64,000 bases of DNA from Dioscorea cayenensis subsp. rotundata. Taxonomy: Eukaryota; Streptophyta; Magnoliopsida; Dioscoreales; Dioscoreaceae. The translations under genes and the position numbers were made by a program. A model generated the notes under the pieces. The model was not told the origin of the DNA and ran no database searches. It saw nothing but the letters and a program-made list of their open reading frames with translations. Position 1 is the stretch's first letter. Each line of letters opens with the position of its first letter. The stretch spans positions 605,875 to 669,874 of the forward strand of contig NC_052496.1 in assembly GCF_009730915.1 (NCBI RefSeq), written 5' to 3'. Of this stretch, positions 48,861 through 61,363 are shown in pieces.

Positions 48861-50589
48861 TATAATTTGGTGATTCTAATCATCTGGATTTTGTTATGAG
48901 TTCATATTTGATATTTATTAGTGTGAATTTTGGATTTGTTTGTTGGATTTTTGATGTTTTTTCTATTTATTTTTGTTATCATTGATGTGGGTCTTGCTTT
49001 GCTGTGATCTGGAGGTTGTTTCCATTAGGGGTTGTGTTGATTTTTTGGATTTTCAGTCAAGTGATACCTTTTGTTGTCCTAATTTTTTTTAATCTGCAAC
49101 ATTATTAAAAAAAAAAAAGATGAAAGGTGAAATTTTTCTGGGTTTCGTTTTGGATTTGTGGATAATTAATTTCTATATATATATACTGACAATCCACTGC
49201 GAAGCTTGAAGTTGAATGAATGAGAAATTTAGGAAGACCCAGAAATTGGATCTATTTATCTTACAGGACAAATACACATGGCTTATGGTCCTTCTTTAGT
49301 CGGACTAGTGATTTGCAACCTTAATTTTCATCAAAAGATAAATTAACACAAGTTCTTCACAAAAGCATAAATCGAGTTCCATTTCAAATATTCAACCATT
49401 TCCATTCATGAATAAACGTGCAAACTTTGAACAGTAAGTAGACCATCAGAATAGTAAATAATAATAATCACTTTTTCCACGTAAGTATATTAAAACTGTC
49501 CATTAATCATACTTGCCAAGATGAAGAAATCAAATATTAAACCGAACAGGGAATAAGGTAAACAAAATGGACCAAAAATTATAATAAAAAAATCAGAAAC
49601 CTCATCATAATCAATCAGGTTTAAAAATTTTCACCTTTACCAACTAGGGTTCCAAATCAAGCAACCAAAAAAAAAAAAATGACAATCACCACAATTTCAG
49701 AATGGACTTGCTATACAGGCGCAATTTCTAATAAAAATATGATATTAAAAAAAAACATAAAGATCTCAGTAAAATCATGATAAAACCATTCAGTAATCCA
49801 AATCTCTGTTAACGAACTTCAAGATTAAAACTAAAACTAACAGTCATGTAAAGGAAAATTCTTCTTTAATTATATATTTTTAAAATATTAATTTAAATAA
49901 ATTTGAAAATGCCATATTTTCCTATGATATGATGGAGATGAACTTTTAATTTAAAATGTTATATTTATTTATTAATTACTAACAAAATTCAATTTATGTG
50001 AGTAATAGTATACTTTAACAATGTAAATTTTGTAGAGAGTATATATGCGAACAAAATGAATTTTATACATATAATCACGTGAATTTGTAAAAATATACTG
50101 ATAAAAAAATTTTAAAAAATATTGGATCAAGGTTTCATAGTCTTTCATGAATTTAAATTTATAATTATTTTCCCTATTTTAATAACAAAATACAATTTTT
50201 ATCAAATGTATAACTGGTTGATAAAAGTAAAACAATCAATTTTTTTTTAACTTCAAATAGATAATTAGAGGGGCATTAAAATTTTTTTTCTTTTACTTAT
50301 TATATGCTCAAATTATGTAAACTAATAATAAGTTTTCTTGGGGTCTGTTTGGGAAGGAGTGCATAAGAAGTAATTTCTATAATTTTAAGGGTTCATGTGG
50401 TAAATAATGGCCAATTTATTTTTAACAATAAGCGCAGTGGATTTTTGCAACCGAGTTATCGGATCCACAGAACGAAAAGATCCGAATCCGACCCGAAATC
50501 TCCAAATCGGATTCGGATGCGAAGAAAGGAAGGAGAAAGATGTCTCTACCAATAGCCAATGGAAGTAGCAACAAAGGAACAGGAGTTCA
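48861..50589. other. Intergenic region between duplication copy A and the membrane-protein gene
   Basis: AT-rich. Just at the edge, TTTGGTGATTCTAATCATC (48785 on) occurs again at 48866, a local repeat 81 bases apart. The last 150 bases before the next gene are less AT-rich and contain GGATTCGGATGCG-type motifs. No gene was recognised. Confidence 0.5.
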
Positions 50590-51411
50590 ATGGATGACGA
50601 GATGGAGGAGAAGAAGAAGTTCGATGGAGAGCCTGAAGGCCCTGAACCTTCTCAGCCATCTGTAATCCCTAACCCTCTCTCATTCTTTCTTTGAGATATC
50701 TTTTGGTGTAATTTTCAAGTGCAATTCCTTTAAATAACTTGTTTGTTGTTTCTAAGTTATGAATTCGTGATGAATCTGGATGGTTCTTGCTTTGAGTTGC
50801 TGTTTTGCACTTGGTTTTTCTATTATTGTCATCAAAATTGTTGCTTTTCTGTTGCTATTGGTGTATCTAAAAGGGATTTTTTTTTTCAGATTTTTTGAGT
50901 GGATATTTTGGATTTATGGTTAGTTTTGTGATTTGGATGCAATTTTACTATTCTTTCTGAATAACTTTTGTTTTCTTATATTTTGGAAAGTACTGAATGT
51001 TTGCTTGTGATTCTGAACTTTTGTTTTATTGTGTATTTCTGCCTTAATTTAAAACCTAGAGGAGATTATCTTCACTATCTGATTCTTGTGATAATTTGTT
51101 TTGACTGTTTCTTGCTCATTTTGTTATTTAACGAAGATGATATGTTATGTGATTCATATAGCTCATCAGTTTATGTGATTTTATTGTTGTTGTTGTTGTT
51201 GTTGTTGTTAATATTATTATTATTGTAAATGAAATCAATTTTGCTTCTCACACTATGCTTTCAGAGTTTGACATCGATGCTTGAAGTAATAAATGTAATT
51301 CTATTTCTTCTGGGAGCAGTTTCTCGAGGTTTTGTGCAAGAGCTCTGGCAAAATGAGGCGTTTTGCTGCTGGTACAGAATCTGGGTTTGCAATATTTTTG
51401 ATCAACCGTAA
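50540..51411 (+). other. Overlapping upstream reading frame of the membrane-protein gene
   Basis: An ATG 50 bases before the proposed start opens a different frame. After removal of the first intron (50662-51319) it runs to a TAA at 51409-51411, about 70 codons, overlapping exons 1 and 2 of the main frame. The product would be Arg-rich (TRWRRRRSS) with no similarity I know. If the leader includes this ATG, it would limit translation of the main protein. Confidence 0.4.
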
Positions 51412-53306
51412 ATTTGAACCTGGGAATCCACACGCTTTGCATATTGAAGCTGTCAAAGATGGCGAAGAACCTGTTTGCTTCGGTCCAAATGCAGTTCTTG
51501 TCAACTATGGCAAGGGTTGGAGGTTACAAACGGTTATTGATGAAGGCATGCATAGCATGCATAGAAAAGGTAAACTCAGTCATGTCTCTCAAGCTTTTTC
51601 TTGATTATAATTTGGGCTTTATAAGAATTTCTTGTCTTAATCCAATCAGGATTTGAAGAAATGAGAGGGTTGAAGTCGGCAATGAGGCAGAGAACCAGCA
51701 CAATTGTAAGTGGCTTGCTTGTTTCTAAGCTTTGAGAAACTGTATATTTACTATATATTAGTTATTTTTACATGATATGGCAGCAGTTCAGGTAAAGATT
51801 TCTCTTTTAGAAATGTAGGGTGCGTACTGTTTAAAAATATTTGCAACCTTTGATTCTTCAAGATATATTGATTTTAATTTTTTAAAAATAAGTGAGAAGA
51901 AAGGTAGGTGTTAGGTGTTTTGGTGCTTCTGCTTGAATTTTCTGAATATGAGAATATGGCTATCAGGAATTCACATTTTTTGCAAATAAGAAATGATTTT
52001 GCAGTAATCGCAAAAGAATAATTCTAGATCATGGAAACTTTTTGTATATTTCTGGCAAATCCTTATGCTTCCATACCTCACTCTAATGAAGTACATATAC
52101 AAATCATTGGTAAAAGACATTTTTTTTTATTTGTATACTATGACAATTTTAAGAGGTGAACCACTATAATGCTTCATAGTTGATCAATGAAAGCACTGGT
52201 GTATAACTTTATGCATACACTGTTGAATTTTGTGTTTGTGTGTCTCTTGCCTAACTCCCTTGAAGATATTTCCTCTTTGTAACGGTTGTTTTTCCAATAT
52301 TCCAAACTATAACTTGTATTGATGCTTGTGATAGACATCAAAAAGCAGTTGATACTAACTGATAATTTTTCAACCTTTCATGCCATCTACATAAACATTT
52401 GTTGAGAAGCACAAGTATTAGGATACCCAGATTCACAAATTGCACTGAAACCTAGAAAAGAATCTTTGTCACAGCCTGAGAGATGGAAATATGAGAATGT
52501 TTGAGGTTCACATGGAATTCATCAAACAAATGAACATAGTTCAGCATAGAGCTAGTGGCATATACACTGATGGGATAGATCATTGGCATGTGGATTGATT
52601 CACATCTTGGTAAGCTATTCAGTGTCCTTGTTTACTTGATGAAAGCCAGGATTGTTTAGGCCATGAACTTTAAAAATGGAAATTTGTGCACCGGCAAGAT
52701 GAAAAAGCAATTAGAGCAACAATATCTTAACCTTTATTTCTCTTGTAGGAGATGAGTCATTGTCCATCGAGGTTAGCAATTTCATGTTCCAATTGATATT
52801 GAGTTATAGATTCATGTAATCTCCTCAACTCTTTTAAGACTATATAACTTATCTAGTCAAGAGAATTCAATTAAGTTGAAGTTTTTAATACTCTAGAACC
52901 GTCTGATGAACAGCTAGTCATCTTTCAATTTACAATCCCTTTTCTGAAGTGAAATCGAGTAATTTAACCTATTTTCAGTATCTAAGCCATTGTGTGTTTT
53001 TCCTTGTGCGGTATTGTTTCCTTCTATTTTATCTCTTCTTTCCTGAATATTAAAAAAATAAAATAGAATACTAACATTTTTGCCAAATATATGTTGACAA
53101 AGTATTATTATGTAATCAAAATGCAGAATCCTTCTGAAATTCAATCTGCCGAGAAGCCTATTGCAGAATCAAGTATCCGCGGAAATTGCGAATATTTTGG
53201 AAGGATACTACTTGCTTTTGCCTTTATCTTTCTTCTTGGAGGAACACTTACTGTTTTTCTTGAAAAGCTACCTGAGTTAATATCATTTGTAAGTTCAGCC
53301 ATGTAA
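50590..53306 (+). CDS. Plant single-pass membrane protein of unknown function
   Basis: Four exons: 50590-50661, 51320-51569, 51650-51705, 53127-53306, giving 185 residues; all phases agree. The first 24 residues are acidic and Pro-rich. Residues 25-108 form a compact conserved-looking block (KMRRFAAGTESGFAIFLINR, EAVKDGEEPVCFGPNAVLVN, YGKGWRLQTV). A hydrophobic segment, about residues 145-165 (LLAFAFIFLLGGTLTVFL), predicts one membrane span near the C-terminus, with a short tail outside it. I recall similar undescribed plant proteins but no assigned function. An ATG at 50540 opens an overlapping frame, and a GTAAGT at 53290 could splice away the last five codons. The gene is bracketed by the two copies of the 2.7 kb duplication. 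Confidence 0.8.
51184..51225. repeat. TTG/TTA trinucleotide repeat in intron 1
   Basis: About nine TTG units followed by ATT units in the first intron of the membrane-protein gene. Simple repeat. Confidence 0.8.
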
Positions 53307-54194
53307 GTTCAGATTTTTTTTTTCCCTTAGTCAAATATGAAATTACTTTTTGCAGCTCACAGCATTTTTGCTCCATCTAGCAAAAATTTTTATGATGGTG
53401 AATGATGAATAGGAAGAATTTCTCTCTCTGTAAAAAAAATCAGATTTATTTTGCAGAGTTGACATGACCTCGCAACATCTTTCGTAACCATCAAGAGGTT
53501 ATTATTTTTAAATTTATGTCGTGTAAATGAATTGAATTTCTGTTTGATTGGCTAGATATATAGTCAAATGAAAATTTGCACGTCTCTGAATTGCAACATG
53601 AATTGGTAGAAGTAACAATTAGTGTTTGAAATAAAGTTCCCATCTTAAGTATCATACAATCAAAATTAATAAGAATGAGAAATTGAGTATGAAATCATGC
53701 ATAATATAGACAAATCTGTGATAATAGAACAGCTAAGAATCATGAACAATATTATGAAGTAGCACTTGTAAGTAAGTTCAGAATCACATCATGGATTGAA
53801 ATCGATAAAACATGAAGTCCATTACAAAACCAGAATAATACATCAGAAATACACACAATTCTTTGAAGTTTAGATAAATAAATGGAAATCACTATCAAGA
53901 ATACAAATAGAACCAACAAAGACTTCTTTTAAAAAAAATAGCATGAGTGCAGCGGTTCATTTACTCGTTGGTGCGTAGAGCTCCAACAACAAGAATGCTA
54001 GGTAGCAACAAGTGCTAGACCTTGGCCACCATCACCCCGGCACCACATTCTTCCTCTCTTATTGGAAGGCACTTACAAAAACCTTTCACCTAAAATTGGT
54101 TGTGACAAAGGTTGGAGCCTCCAAGCTAAGGCCATGCCTTAAGGATGATGAATAGGCTGAGGATGCAAATGGGTTGAGGTCCACACTAAATGAA
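53307..54194. other. Intergenic region before duplication copy B
   Basis: Starts with the 3' flank of the membrane-protein gene. At 53940-54190 the DNA is less AT-rich than its surroundings and could be a small gene or transposon fragment, but no reading frame could be named. Confidence 0.45.
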
Positions 54195-56907
54195 TAGCCA
54201 GCTTTCAATGCCTTCTTCTTGTTCAGTTCTAGTTGATTGGTGATGCTTGAAAAAGGTTGTGGAAATGCTGTTTCAGCAGTATGATTTTGCAGATGTTGGT
54301 ATGCCAAGAACCCTTTTGAGACAGAATCTCAGTTTTCATTGCTTTCCTGATCTGTGAAATAAGGCTGATAATGATGTCCTGATTGAATGGAATTCACCAG
54401 GTTTTCCTCATGTCTTCTTTGTGCTTAAAGTCAATTTGAGCGTTTGTTTGTTTGTTTGTTTGTTTTTAATCGAAGCTGAAATATCGAATATTGTACGGAG
54501 GGATACGTGATTCTTTTGAGCTCATGGTTTGTTTTCTTAGAAGAGGACATGGTGCCTGTAAATGCTGAAGTGTTCTTCAACTGAATTGCCAGGTTGCTGA
54601 TGTCTTGAATGGACTGTGCCACTTTAATGTTATTTATTTATCTCCTTTCAGCTAAAGGCTGCCTTATCTCAAACTTTATGGCCATGAAGTCAAATATTAT
54701 ACACTGTGCGGTCTCTTTATGGGACTTTGATATGTACTGTTGTTTGCTGCCTAACCTTGAATTTAGAAGATTTGAGTCTCTGATAACAAAAGAATACTTA
54801 AAGGCCATTAACAATGGACCAAGATGTTTGCATTTGGATATTCATTTGACTGAACTTCTTTCTTGAACTTAGTAAATTATATATATAATGATAAGATTTT
54901 GCAGCCAAGTTGCCTGAGGGCAATTTGCATACCATGAGTTTGAGGTGAGAAAATTCTCTTCAGCTGTGGTGTTTGACATTTAAATATATATATATTTCCA
55001 TCCGAGCATTGCTGGCGGGAATCTTATATGCATTGGACTGTCTATCAATATTTATCATAATTTAGAAGAACTAATACACAACAGACTCCTGCAGAGGAGG
55101 CAGGAGGGTTTAAGGTTGTTTCTTGTACCTGAATCCCTCGTGTTATGCTTTGACATCTTTAGTTCGTATCTGCCCGAGTTTGATGTGGCTCTATTTCTTT
55201 TAAAGGTTATCTTCATATGTATGACACACACAAGGAAGTGAATATGACTACACTGTTGGTAATTTGTTTTATTTTCTGGCTTTTCATTCCATTTGTCTTT
55301 CAGTTCTAGACTAATATTATAATCGATTCTCTTCTTCATGAGCATCCTATGTTGGAAATTTTGGTCCTATGCTGACTAGATGATATATATATATATATAA
55401 TATTTTCAAGCCATATATATGGGCATTGGTAGTTGATGTTAGGATGCTTTTACATCATTAGGACTAGTGAGAGACTAACATGCAGCTTGATGTGAGTAGG
55501 TTTCTGATTTGCCCTGTGCTGTTGGATACAAACATATCAGTTGTCTTATGGTGTATTGGTTTATGCATCATGTTTCATTGTTATTTCAAACAGTAGAATC
55601 TAGTCATCTGACACTTGTATTGGACAGCTTAATCAGACAATAGGATGAAGAAGAATACAGAATGAGTACAGAAATAGGATACATACAGACCATAAAAACA
55701 GGATGGCTATGTGGCGGATGTCCTAAATCAATTGAGGGTTGATATTTTTTGAGCTATCGTTGAACAATAGGCCATGCTGTTCGTGTCTTTTGATGCAAAG
55801 CTAGATTTTCTTTGTACTCTCTAGAAGAGTGGTTTGTAATTTATCTTAATTTCTTTAATGCATAATTCAGGACAGTAAATATTTGTTGCTCTGTTTTCTT
55901 TTGCTAATTCAGCAAGTTATGGATAGTACGACAATGATAGCTAATTTAGTCATGAAAAAGTTCTTAAACGACTATACATGCTTTGAAATTTTCTGTTGAA
56001 ATTGCAGTTAGGTTGATGATTTCTTTTTGGTTAATTATTTGATTGTGCTGAACTTTCTGATATGGCTTTATGTCCAAGTCAAGGTTTGCCGTAATAACAT
56101 ACTAATCTATTTTCAATCTGTTTTGTCATTTCATGATAGCATGCGTTAAGTGCAGTCCTCCAGAATGTATGGCTGTGTTCCGTTTTTGTTTCAAAGTTTC
56201 AAACTGTATACAAAGTTGTCATTCCTGTACAGGATGTTTCGCACATGATATATCAGTATCTTCAACTGTTGTGGAATTCCAACTGATTGCTTGAAGTTGT
56301 CTGCTCAAGTACATAGATTCTTGGATTATATGAAGTGAGTTCATACTTTTGGAATTTCTAATGCCACTTCTAACAGATGATCTTTCCGTAGGGGTTGCTT
56401 GCTCAAGAGCAATGGAAAGTCTAAACTAAAGTTTATTCTTAAGATAGCTGCTTGTTGTACAGGAAAGTAGTTTTATCTGTTTTTGCTTTGCTTTCATTGT
56501 TTTATGCAGTGATGTGAACTAACTATGACTTTTTCTTTTGTGTTCGTTATTGAACGGTCAGTAAATAAAAGAGGCTCACAACATTTGATTCCTGTTTTAT
56601 CATTGATTATTATGAACTTTCATTATTATGCACCTATGAACTGACTGAATGAGTGAAAGTCTCCTACTTTCTGTTTATCAATGGAGCATACAGTGGTTGA
56701 CCTCCAGTATTTGGCTCTTATCCGACTTTTATTACTTGAAAATTTTTTTAATGATTGTGATGGTGATGAATCTGACAATTATGATGTGCCTGTGCTCTCT
56801 TCAACAAGCTGACGCTTTGTCACAATCAATTGTTTGGTGATTCTAATAATCTGGATTATGAGTAATTATTCTAATCTTCTCATTAATGAAGCTTTCTTTG
56901 TCCCTTT
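54195..56907. repeat. Copy B of the 2.7 kb direct segmental duplication
   Basis: Matches 46126-48860 in the same orientation, 8.07 kb downstream. Typical differences are single bases and 1-12 base indels. It is preceded by unrelated sequence, whereas copy A follows the ALP1-like 3' flank, which suggests copy A is nearer the ancestral setting. Confidence 0.9.
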
Positions 56908-57092
56908 GAAAATTTTTCCTAGTGCTCTATAGTTTCTCAGTTGCAATATTGCAAGCAATCAATATAATTAGTTGATCTAGAATTGAGCAGGACATGTGAA
57001 TCTTGTATTGATGAACCTGCTGTTATTTTTTCTGCTATCACAGGAGCAAACTTTGCTTGTCTGTGTAATATATCAAGTTTCCATTCTTTTCT
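56908..57092. other. Spacer between duplication copy B and the long-TIR element
   Basis: Short AT-rich stretch, with TTGCAATATTGCAA as a small palindrome at 56941-56954. No gene was seen. Confidence 0.5.
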
Positions 57093-58085
57093 GCTATTCA
57101 TAGGGTAATAATCTTGTTTGGGGTACTAAACTATACCCATATTTCAAAACGGATACCGCATTTCAATTTGTTTCTTTTCGAATACTACACTTTAATTTCT
57201 GTTCAGCGGGAGGATACCCGCGCGTTTCCGATGAGAATAAGTTGACGTGGACGCCGGATTAATGACGTGGCGAGTGTTTTGACAGATCATCTGCTGACGT
57301 GTACCACCAATTAATATTTTTTTTAATACACATCACCAAACATAAGCCACATCATTGAAAAACCTAGCCACGTCATCGTCATCCTTCTTTTTCCGAGCTG
57401 TTGCAGCTTCTACTGTTGCTCTTCTCCTTTGTCTTCTTCTTCTTGTGCTGCTCTTCTTCTTCTTGCTCTTCTCCTTCTTCTTCTTCTTGTCCTGTCCTTC
57501 TTCATCTTAACCTGTTGACAGAATTAATTTCAGATGTAATTGGTTTTTCATTTGCATTACATAATTAAACATATTTGATTATGTTTCAGGGGGATAAAGA
57601 TAAAGTAGGACAGTCATCTGCTTTAGGGAATAATGCTTCAGGGAATGATGTGAGGGTTTTTGTAAGTTACTAAAAATCAAGTGCATTTAATAGTTTGGAC
57701 TTTAAGATGAAGAAGAAGAAGAAGAGCAGCACAAGAAGAAGAAGAAGACAAAGGAGAAGAGCAACAGTAGAAGCTGCAACAGCTCGAAAGAAGAGGGACG
57801 ATGATGACGTGGTTAGGTTTTCCAATGACGTGGCTTATGTTTGGTGATGTGTATTAAAAAAATATTAACTAGTGGTACACGTCAGCAGTTGACCTGTCAA
57901 AACACTCGCCACGTCATTAATCCGGTGTCCACGTCAACTTATTCTCATCGGAAACGCGCGGGTATCCTCCCGCTGAACAGAAATTAAAGTGTAGTATCCG
58001 AAAAAAAACAAATTGAAATGCGGTATCCGTTTTGAAATTTGGGTATAGTTTAGTACCCATACAAGATTATTACCCGCTATTCATA
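57093..58085. mobile_element. Long-TIR (Mutator/foldback type) element with 10-bp target-site duplication
   Basis: The element is 57103-58075 (973 bp). GCTATTCATA is duplicated at 57093-57102 and 58076-58085. The ends GGGTAATAATCTTGT and the complement of ACAAGATTATTACCC match, and the inverted repeats run about 365 bases each (57103-57467 and 57711-58075) with few mismatches. The inner third of each arm is a CTT/GAA-rich tract. The arms hold several ACGTG/GACGTGG motifs. The 243-base core (57468-57710) contains an exon-like piece. No transposase is encoded. The 9-11 base duplication and long arms fit a non-autonomous MULE with long terminal repeats. Confidence 0.85.
57590..57661 (+). pseudogene. 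Exon-like captured fragment inside the long-TIR element
   Basis: Exactly 72 bases lie between a textbook acceptor (T-rich, TTTCAG) and donor (GTAAGT). They read as 24 open codons beginning GDKDKVGQSSALGNNASG. This looks like one internal exon with both splice sites, copied from a host or transposon gene. I do not recognise the parent. Confidence 0.45.
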
Positions 58086-58518
58086 GATTTTTCTGCATTT
58101 GAAGTTGGATCTCTTTTCATCAGCCAAGCCAATCTGAAACGATCTGGTCCAAATTCAACAAGGTATGTGAATTTCATTTGTTGAGCTTCTTATGGTTTTG
58201 ATAGACTGCATGTTTTGTCGGGAAAGACACCTGTGTTATCTGCTTCATTGATAAGTAAGTTTCTTCGAACCTTAGTTGTCGTAACACCATAAGATGCAAA
58301 AGTGGAATGTGAAGGGAAATCTCAAACATATCTAAAGCAAATCTCTCATTGTAATTTGCATATACACATTATAATTTTTTCAGGTAGTTCAATATGATGC
58401 TGTAAGCCTGTAAGAGACTTATGGTATCTGAATCTTATACATTTTATTCGAACATTATTATTATTATTATTATTATTTAGTTTATAGTTTTTAACATTGA
58501 GTCGTCTCATTTTAGACA

Positions 58519-58558
<40 letters not shown>

Positions 58559-58817
58559 TCTATGCAATATATATAAGAAAAATATCAAACCTCATTTTAA
58601 TTTCAAATATTTATTATATTTAATAACAACTCAAGTTTATTAACAAGCCCAATGATAGAAAATCCAACCAGTTGGGCTTAGTTTTTGGGCCCAATGAACC
58701 AAACAAAGATAAGCCCAAGATGAAACTAACGCCGATTCGGCAGCGAAGCCAAGACGAGACGAAGAAGAGAAGGTGAGGGATCGCCGTCGTTTGCCGGAGT
58801 TCTCGTGAGCTTCGACC
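58086..58817. other. Upstream region of the CYP57 gene
   Basis: AT-rich, with a TTA repeat and a complementary TAA repeat near 58453-58556, then a compositional rise near 58680. The last 150 bases are the likely leader and core promoter. No other gene was seen. Confidence 0.5.
58453..58556. repeat. Facing ATT and TAA microsatellites
   Basis: (ATT)n at 58453-58478 and (TAA)n at 58519-58556 are complementary and 40 bases apart, so a transcript or single strand could fold on itself. Simple repeats, probably variable in length. Confidence 0.7.
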
Positions 58818-61332
58818 ATGTCGACGGTGTACACCTTGGAGCCGCCGACGAAGGGGAAGGTGGTGCTCAAGACGACGATGGGGCCTGTCGACATCGAGCT
58901 TTGGCCCAAAGAAGCTCCCAAAGCCGTCCGCAACTTCGTCCAGCTCTGCCTCGAGGGCTACTACGACCGCACCATCTTCCATCGCGTCATCAAGTCGTTC
59001 CTCATCCAGGGCGGTGATCCCACCGGCTCCGGCACCGGTAACCAATCCTCCTTCCATGTCTTGTGGTTGTTGTTGGCCGGAGCATTGATGTCTGCTAGGG
59101 TTTGTGTTCAAGGTTGAGACTTTTGATTGAATGTAATTGGTTATAATATTGATTGTAGGTGGAGAGAGTATATACGGCGGTGCATTTGCTGATGAATTCC
59201 ATACGCGATTGAGATTCAATCATAGAGGCTTGGTTGCTTGTGCTAATGCTGGTTCGCCGCACTCGAACGGAAGCCAGTTCTTTATATCTTTGGATCGGTG
59301 TGATTGGCTTGATAAGAAGAACACCATATTTGGCAAGGTGACACTTTTGCTGGTTTTGGTATTGGTGACATGAATAAGCTGTTTGAAGCTTGCTTGCTTT
59401 GACTTTTGTAGGTCACTGGGGATTCCATATATAACCTTCTGAGGCTGGGCGAGGTGGAGGTGGATAAGGATGATCGGCCATTGGATCCCCCAATTATACT
59501 CTCTGTTGAGGTAGCCTCCTGTTTTTATTGCATCTTCACTTAGGGCATCGGGTTCAATTGCCTACAAAATTTTAGATGCTTAGTCGGAGGAGAATGTGAT
59601 TAACTCCATTGAAAACAATGCAAAATTCAGAGGCAGCCTTGTGTAACAACCTCAGAACCTGCACTGTGGTCCTTAGGCAATGAATTATATTAGGAAATAG
59701 GATTAGCAATGTGTATTTGGCCTTTCTGTCCTAGAGAGTCATAAAGTTGTTTGCTCTTCACTTTGAAGCACGAGGTATGAGAATATGATTTTTGAGTAAA
59801 AAGTGATTTATGCTTGGAAAAAAGAAGTGTATCTTTGATCATTCCAGCCACTCTACATGATAAGACCTAGACACCTATGATGCCTATAATCATGTGTTAG
59901 TATTCAATCATCTTGTAAATGGTTATCTAAATTATATGTTTTGCTCAGGTATTGTGGAACCCTTTTGATGATATTATCCCAAGGAAAGTCTCTGAGAAGC
60001 CTCTCTCACATATAAAAACTGATGATGGGGGAAAAGCTTTGAGGAAGAAGGCTGAAAAGTGAGTGTATTTTGCTTCAAGTGCATTTTTCTTTCTTCTTAT
60101 TCATATAGCATTGTTGCACGCAACCTTAACATAGCTAGCTTTTTTATTTAGGAAGCTAAATGTGCTATCTTTTGGAGAAGAAGTAGAAGAGGAAGAAAAA
60201 GAGGTGGAGGCAGCTGGCAAGGAGAAGATTAAAAGTATTCATGATGTCTTAGATGATCCCCATTTTGTCAAGGAAGAAGTGAAGAGAGATGAACCAGTTC
60301 TAGTTACTTACCTAACTCACCATTAACATTTTATTTGAGTTCACATGAACCTTATATGTTATTGTTGAAACTTGATACCTTTCTGATGCATGCGTTTAAG
60401 CCTTACACTAGCTCACATTATGAGAGTTTTGGAACATTGACAACAGAAACCTTTCTGATGCATGTGTTTAAGCCTTACACTAGTTCACATTATGAGAGTT
60501 TTGGAACATTGACAACAGGGCTATCATTGGTATTCATTTCACATTCAAAATAGGAGAGGTCCTCATATATAAACCTATTATCTTGTCAGAGGACAGAAAG
60601 TTCACCAATTCCATGCCCCTCCTATGATATCTTATGATATGCCTTTTTTGACAAGCATTCACCGTCTATGATCTCATGAGGGTTGATATCACATTTCAAG
60701 AGGACAGAGAGGCGATTCACTATCCACTTTCCTGTTTGAACTCATCCTTTAAATTGTCATATATTCCACATTCTCCTTACGCATGAACATACCCTATAAA
60801 TGGTCTTTATGGTGATAACAGACATTTGTTTTTATTATCAGGTTAAGAGACTTCCTATCGGACTGGCGCTTGTCTAAAATTTGTTCTGTCAAAATTACCT
60901 ACTACAAACTACTTGCATTTTGTTTGCTATTCTGTCTGGTTGTAGAGCTTTTATTCGTACACGTTTAGGTATGGGATGTTTCTTTATTAATAAGAAAATA
61001 ATGGACTGTTAAGTTTTAAGGATTTCATGATCATCTAGTCCCATTTTAGACCACTTTCTGTGCAGGAGGTTGAATGTAAAGTTTGGCTTGCATAGAAATG
61101 TTTTTAAATTCTGCACATTATTATACTGTCAAAGCTGTGTTTGATTTATATTTTGAGCCAGCACATAATTCAATACGTATGTGGTGAAAATTCATTTGTC
61201 ATACAGAATCCTGCAGAAGTTGAAAGGAAAAAGGATATTCAATTATCTGTCAGGGAGGCCTTGAACTCAAGGAAAGGTGACTCGAATAAAGCTGAAGGAA
61301 TTAATGCTCCTGATACTTATGATTATAGTGGC

Positions 61333-61363
<31 letters not shown>

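Noticed and set aside
58620-59219. 199-codon minus-strand frame over the start of CYP57
   Set aside because: It is antisense to a confidently identified exon and has no family features.
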